A model generated the notes under the pieces. The model saw only the letters and a program-made list of their open reading frames with translations. It was not told the DNA's origin and did no database searches. Below, one piece after another: positions 60,823 to 64,000 of a stretch of 64,000 nucleotides of DNA. The stretch's first letter is position 1, and each line of letters starts with the position of its first letter. The translations under genes were made by a program, and so were the position numbers. Source of the stretch: Alphaproteobacteria bacterium (GTDB lineage: Bacteria; Pseudomonadota; Alphaproteobacteria; JAJFFI01); NCBI GenBank assembly GCA_030066595.1, contig JASJBI010000035.1, forward strand, positions 1-64,000, read 5' to 3'.

Positions 60823-60935
60823 GATCCGTCGCCCCTCCCCGGTCGCTGCGCAAACCTGCAGATCGCGGATTGCGCGCGAGTCATCATTCCCGCGGGCTTG
60901 CACCCGCCGATCGATCATCCTACAAAACGATACGA

Positions 60936-60958
60936 ATTTGAAGGTTTCCATTTCAAAT
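60936..60958. promoter_or_regulatory. Candidate MarR operator
   Basis: ATTTGAA (60936-60942) and TTCAAAT (60952-60958) form an inverted repeat with a 9-base spacer, 10 bases before the marR start and between the two divergent genes. Confidence 0.5.
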
Positions 60959-60968
60959 AAATGGACCG

Positions 60969-61403
60969 ATGGCGGGACGACCTCTGGAACACTATCTCAG
61001 CTACCTGCTGGCCCAGGCGGACCGGCAGATGCATCTGCAGCTGGACGAGCATCTGCGCGCCGACGGCGTGCAGGTCGAGGAATGGCGCATTCTGCGCACG
61101 CTCAGCGACGGCGCCGGCCGCTCCATGGGCGCCCTCGCCCAGCAGGTGCTGATGAACCACCCGGCGCTGACCAAGATGATCGATCGCATGATCTCCCGCG
61201 CCCTGGTCTATCGGGCGCCCGATCCGGGAGATCGGCGCAAGGTCCTGGTCTTCATCTCGGACCGCGGCCGCTCCCTGCATCGCAAGCTCAGCCGGAAGAT
61301 CGACCGTCATCAGGCCACGTTGGATTCACGCTGGGGCAGCGATAGAAGCGCCGAACTGAAACGGCTCTTGGAGGCGTTCATCCAGCATTCCGGCGAGCGC
61401 TGA
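60969..61403 (+). CDS. MarR-family transcriptional regulator
   Basis: A 144-residue winged-helix regulator: VEEWRILRTLSDGAGRSMGALAQQVLMNHPALTKMIDRM (recognition helix region) and the wing DPGDRRKVLVFISDRGRSL. Divergent from the AmiC-like gene, with a 7-bp inverted repeat immediately before its start, consistent with autoregulation and control of the amidase module. Ligand unknown. Confidence 0.92.
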   Translation: MAGRPLEHYLSYLLAQADRQMHLQLDEHLRADGVQVEEWRILRTLSDGAGRSMGALAQQVLMNHPALTKMIDRMISRALVYRAPDPGDRRKVLVFISDRGRSLHRKLSRKIDRHQATLDSRWGSDRSAELKRLLEAFIQHSGER

Positions 61404-61838
61404 CGGGCCTCCCCCATGCCCGGCCGCCTGCTCGGCCGTCCAGTTAACCATGCCCCACGCACAGACGACGTTTTCCCAAGCGGCGCACTGTCAGATGTGA
61501 CAGTTCCCGGCTTCCCGCATCCGCGATAACCTCCGCAAGCCAGTCCGGTCTTCGGGGCATTCAGCGAGGACCGCTGCGGGCTATGCCGCTGCGCAGGGTC
61601 CCGCACGACCGGCTGGGTCGGCAGTTTCCGGACTATGCGGGCCCGTGCCTGCGCCAGGAAACAAGGTCAAGACCGATCAGGAGAGCAGGATAGGGATTCG
61701 GTATACCAAACGGCGCATCCGGATGTGAGCGCCAGATCAGGACGCGGCCGGGACGGCGCGTCATTGCAGAATTCGATTGCGGCGCCCGACCGGCTGGCCG
61801 CGCGAATAAGAGATCAACTGAGTGAGGGAGCACAGGCC
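61404..61838. other. Gene-free stretch between marR and ppk2
   Basis: No credible gene. A 6-bp palindrome CTGTCA-GATG-TGACAG at 61488-61503 is the only symmetric site noticed. A promoter for ppk2 should lie here, but no convincing boxes were found. Confidence 0.45.
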
Positions 61839-62756
61839 ATGGCCAAGACCAAGGCAAAGGCGAACAAGGCCAAGAAGGACAAAAAGGGCAGTCGTGCCAA
61901 AAAGCCCGTGAGCAAGGCCAAGAGGAGATACGTGCCGCAGGTGGCGAGCGCCGAGACCGGTCCCGCAGGCGAGAAACGCAAGAAGATGCCGCGGCGGGTG
62001 TTCGAGAAGGAGCTGCTCAAGCTCCAGACCGAGCTCGTCCGGCTGCAGGAATGGGTCAAGCACAAGGGCCTCCGAGTGATCGTCGTCTTCGAGGGCCGCG
62101 ACGCGGCCGGCAAGGGCGGCGTGATCAAACGCATCACCGAACGGGTCAGCGCGCGGGTGTTCGATGTCGTGGCACTGCCTGCACCATCGGATCGCCAGAA
62201 GACCCAGATGTACATCCAGCGCTACATGGAGCATTTCCCTGCGGCCGGCGAGGTCAAGCTGTTCGACCGCAGCTGGTACAACCGGGCCGGCGTCGAACAC
62301 GTCATGGGCTTTTGCACGGACGACGAATACCAGCGCTTCCTGCAATTGGTCCCCAACTTCGAACGGGAAATGGTTCGAGACGGCATCATTCTCATCAAGT
62401 ACTTCTTCGACGTGAGCGAGGCCGAGCAGGAGCGCCGTTTCATCCGGCGCTACGAGGACCCCATGCGGCAATGGAAGCTGAGCCCGATGGACGTGGAGTC
62501 CTGGGCGCGCTGGTGGGATTACACGGCGGCCTACGAGCACATGATCGCGGCGACGGACACGCCCGTGGCGCCTTGGTACAAGGTCCAGGCGGACGACAAG
62601 CGGCGCGCCCGGCTCAACTGCATCAGCCATCTGTTGAGCATGATCCCCTACGAGCCGCTGCCGTTCGATGCGCCGGAGGTTCCCAAGAAGAAAAAGCGCC
62701 AGCCAGGAACGCCGGACAGTCCCATGTTCCTGCATGTCGTGCCGGAGAGGTACTGA
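61839..62756 (+). CDS. ppk2: Polyphosphate kinase 2
   Basis: A 305-residue PPK2-family kinase transferring phosphate between polyphosphate and nucleotides. Start ATG at 61839 with GAGGGAG 8 bases upstream. A Lys-rich N-terminal extension (1-50) precedes the domain. Walker A FEGRDAAGKGG (84-94); VVALPAPSDRQKTQMYIQRYMEHFPAAGE-type lid region; Walker B KLFDRSWYNRAGVEHVMGF with Asp143; lid lysine/arginine segment RRYEDPMRQWKLSPMD. Whether it prefers ADP, GDP or NMP cannot be read directly. It leads a phosphate cassette with the next two genes. Confidence 0.94.
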   Translation: MAKTKAKANKAKKDKKGSRAKKPVSKAKRRYVPQVASAETGPAGEKRKKMPRRVFEKELLKLQTELVRLQEWVKHKGLRVIVVFEGRDAAGKGGVIKRITERVSARVFDVVALPAPSDRQKTQMYIQRYMEHFPAAGEVKLFDRSWYNRAGVEHVMGFCTDDEYQRFLQLVPNFEREMVRDGIILIKYFFDVSEAEQERRFIRRYEDPMRQWKLSPMDVESWARWWDYTAAYEHMIAATDTPVAPWYKVQADDKRRARLNCISHLLSMIPYEPLPFDAPEVPKKKKRQPGTPDSPMFLHVVPERY

Positions 62757-62801
62757 GCCAGACCTGGGGCCGTCAGGGGGAGCAAAGCCGAAGGGGGAAA
62801 C

Positions 62802-63452
62802 ATGCCGCTCGAGGTTTTCGGCCGCACCAAGCGGCTGCAGCAGGAGATCGACGCCTATCACGACGCGCTCTCCGAAGCCGCCATCGGCTTTCAGCAGGCG
62901 GTCGAGGCCTATCTCACGGAAGGCACCGCAGACCGCTTTCAGGAAAAGCTCAAGCAGGTCGGCGATCTCGAGAGCCGCGGCGACGAGCTGCGTCGGGACA
63001 TCGAGCGGGACATGTACGCCGAGACGCTGCTGCCGGAATCCCGGGGCGACATCCTGGAGCTGTTCGAGGCGCTCGACAACATCCTCAATCGCTTCGAGGA
63101 GGGGCTCTGGTATTTCGATGTAGAAACCCCGGACATCCCGTCGGACCTGCAAGACGATTTCTCCCAGCTGACCGAGCTGTGCTGCAAGTCCGTCGAATCC
63201 CTGGTGTTGGCGAGCCGCGCCTACTTCCATGACTCGGCCGCCATCAAGGACCACCTGCACAAGGTCCGGTTCTACGAGAGCGATGCGGACGCAGTGGTCT
63301 CGCGGCTGAGGCGCGCCATGTTCGCCATGGACATCGACCTGGCGCGCAAGCTCCATTTGGGCTTGGCCGCGAAAGGAATCGCGGATGTCTCGGACATGGC
63401 CGAGGACGCCGCCGACAAGCTGGTGATCTTCCACATCAAGCGCTCCGCCTAA
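62802..63452 (+). CDS. DUF47 (PhoU-like) protein
   Basis: A 216-residue all-helical DUF47 protein related to PhoU. Pattern: LEVFGRTKRLQQEIDAYHDALSEA, LESRGDELRRDIERDMYAETLLP and GDILELFEALDNILNRFEEG; the Glu/Asp-rich metal-binding segments are conserved. Such proteins are typically encoded beside PiT transporters and are thought to modulate them. Here pit follows after 16 bases. Confidence 0.93.
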   Translation: MPLEVFGRTKRLQQEIDAYHDALSEAAIGFQQAVEAYLTEGTADRFQEKLKQVGDLESRGDELRRDIERDMYAETLLPESRGDILELFEALDNILNRFEEGLWYFDVETPDIPSDLQDDFSQLTELCCKSVESLVLASRAYFHDSAAIKDHLHKVRFYESDADAVVSRLRRAMFAMDIDLARKLHLGLAAKGIADVSDMAEDAADKLVIFHIKRSA

Positions 63453-63468
63453 GCGCGGGGCCCGAGCC

Positions 63469-64000
63469 ATGGAAGCTCTCACCCTCGTTTTCCTGTGCAG
63501 CGGGCTGTTCCTCGGCTGGTCGCTGGGGGCGAACGATGCCTCCAACGTCTTCGGCACCGCGGTCGGCTCCCGCATGGTCACCTTCGGGACCGCCGCCGTC
63601 ATCTGCAGCCTCTTCGTCATCCTGGGCGCGGTCATCGACGGCGCCGGGGCGGCCGGCACCTTGGGCCAGCTTGGCGCGGTCAACGCCATGGCCGGCTCGT
63701 TCATGGTGGCGCTCTCGGCCGCCCTGACGGTCTACTGGATGACCAAGGTCGGCCTGCCGGTCTCGACCGGCCAGGCTGTGGTGGGCGCGATCATCGGCTG
63801 GAATTTCTTCAGCGGATCGCCCACCGATATCAAGACGCTGACCAAGATCCTGAGCACCTGGGTCGCCACCCCCATCCTGGCCGCCGTCTTCAGCATTATC
63901 CTTTTCAAGCTCAGCACCGCCATGATCGGCTGGCTCCAGATGCATATCCTGCGCCTGGACGCCTTGACCCGCTTCGGCCTGATCGCGGCGGGGGCTTTCG
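63469..64000 (+). CDS. PiT-family inorganic phosphate transporter (3' end outside window)
   Basis: The first 177 codons of an inner-membrane phosphate:cation symporter. The ATG at 63469 begins MEALTLVFLCSGLFLGWSLG; the family signature GANDASNVFGTAVGSR follows at about residues 20-36 and VGLPVSTGQAVVGAIIGW near 95. At least four membrane helices are visible. The frame is open to the window end. It is co-directional with DUF47 and ppk2, a phosphate uptake and storage cassette. Confidence 0.95.
   Translation, partial: MEALTLVFLCSGLFLGWSLGANDASNVFGTAVGSRMVTFGTAAVICSLFVILGAVIDGAGAAGTLGQLGAVNAMAGSFMVALSAALTVYWMTKVGLPVSTGQAVVGAIIGWNFFSGSPTDIKTLTKILSTWVATPILAAVFSIILFKLSTAMIGWLQMHILRLDALTRFGLIAAGAF

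Overview
This is GC-rich bacterial chromosome with the gene content of an alphaproteobacterium, probably Rhodospirillales-like. The evidence is the dnaG-rpoD block next to carA/carB and greA, a suf operon led by an Rrf2 regulator and including sufT and a NifU-type scaffold, a DcaP-like porin, an ELM1-family gene and YkgO-type L36. No rRNA, CRISPR array, prophage or intact insertion sequence was seen. One tRNA gene is present, with a CAT anticodon (probably Ile2).

Layout. 1-1287 is the 3' end of clpA. 1.4-18.1 kb is an accessory island for amide and acidic amino acids. A minus-strand operon (aspT, aspartate 4-decarboxylase, periplasmic asparaginase, unknown membrane protein, second AspT-type exchanger) is followed by a class II glutamine amidotransferase, a DcaP-like porin, an AraC remnant, two tandemly duplicated AraC regulators flanking a periplasmic glutaminase, and a secreted delta-class carbonic anhydrase. 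A 19-base motif, oriented the same way relative to each downstream gene, precedes the operon, the porin, the glutaminase and both AraC genes. The island therefore looks like one regulon. Asparagine and glutamine would be deamidated in the periplasm, aspartate imported in exchange for alanine and decarboxylated inside, which consumes a proton and makes CO2. The carbonic anhydrase could then hydrate that CO2. This is an aspartate/alanine chemiosmotic or acid-tolerance cycle by analogy with known systems.

18.3-34.7 kb is mostly housekeeping: tRNA, GNAT acetyltransferase, L,D-transpeptidase, rpoD, dnaG, yqeY, carA, carB, greA, an Lrp regulator, an ELM1-like gene and trxB. carA and carB are separated by a palindrome-rich insert carrying a DUF559 nuclease gene, and the first codons of carB are repeated on both sides of the insert. 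34.7-36.3 kb holds a run of nested perfect hairpins, a LysR regulator and a candidate small RNA ending in a strong terminator.

36.3-51 kb mixes msrP, TPR, glcE and glcD (separated, with no glcF), a TonB-like protein, a SprA-family protein with an altered HExxH motif, an HD-like protein, a family 2 glycosyltransferase, a secreted calcium-motif repeat protein, an NHL-repeat protein, a nucleotidyltransferase-like protein, an AraC regulator and rpmJ. 51.3-57.9 kb is a complete suf operon (regulator, sufB, C, D, S, U, T, A) for Fe-S cluster assembly. 58-61.4 kb is an amidase module: Tat-exported amidase, AmiC-like cytoplasmic sensor and divergent MarR, with matching candidate operators. 61.8-64 kb is a phosphate module: ppk2, DUF47/PhoU-like and a PiT transporter cut by the window end.

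Start sites were chosen from ribosome-binding sites, signal peptides and family lengths. Regulatory and pathway links are inference unless stated otherwise.
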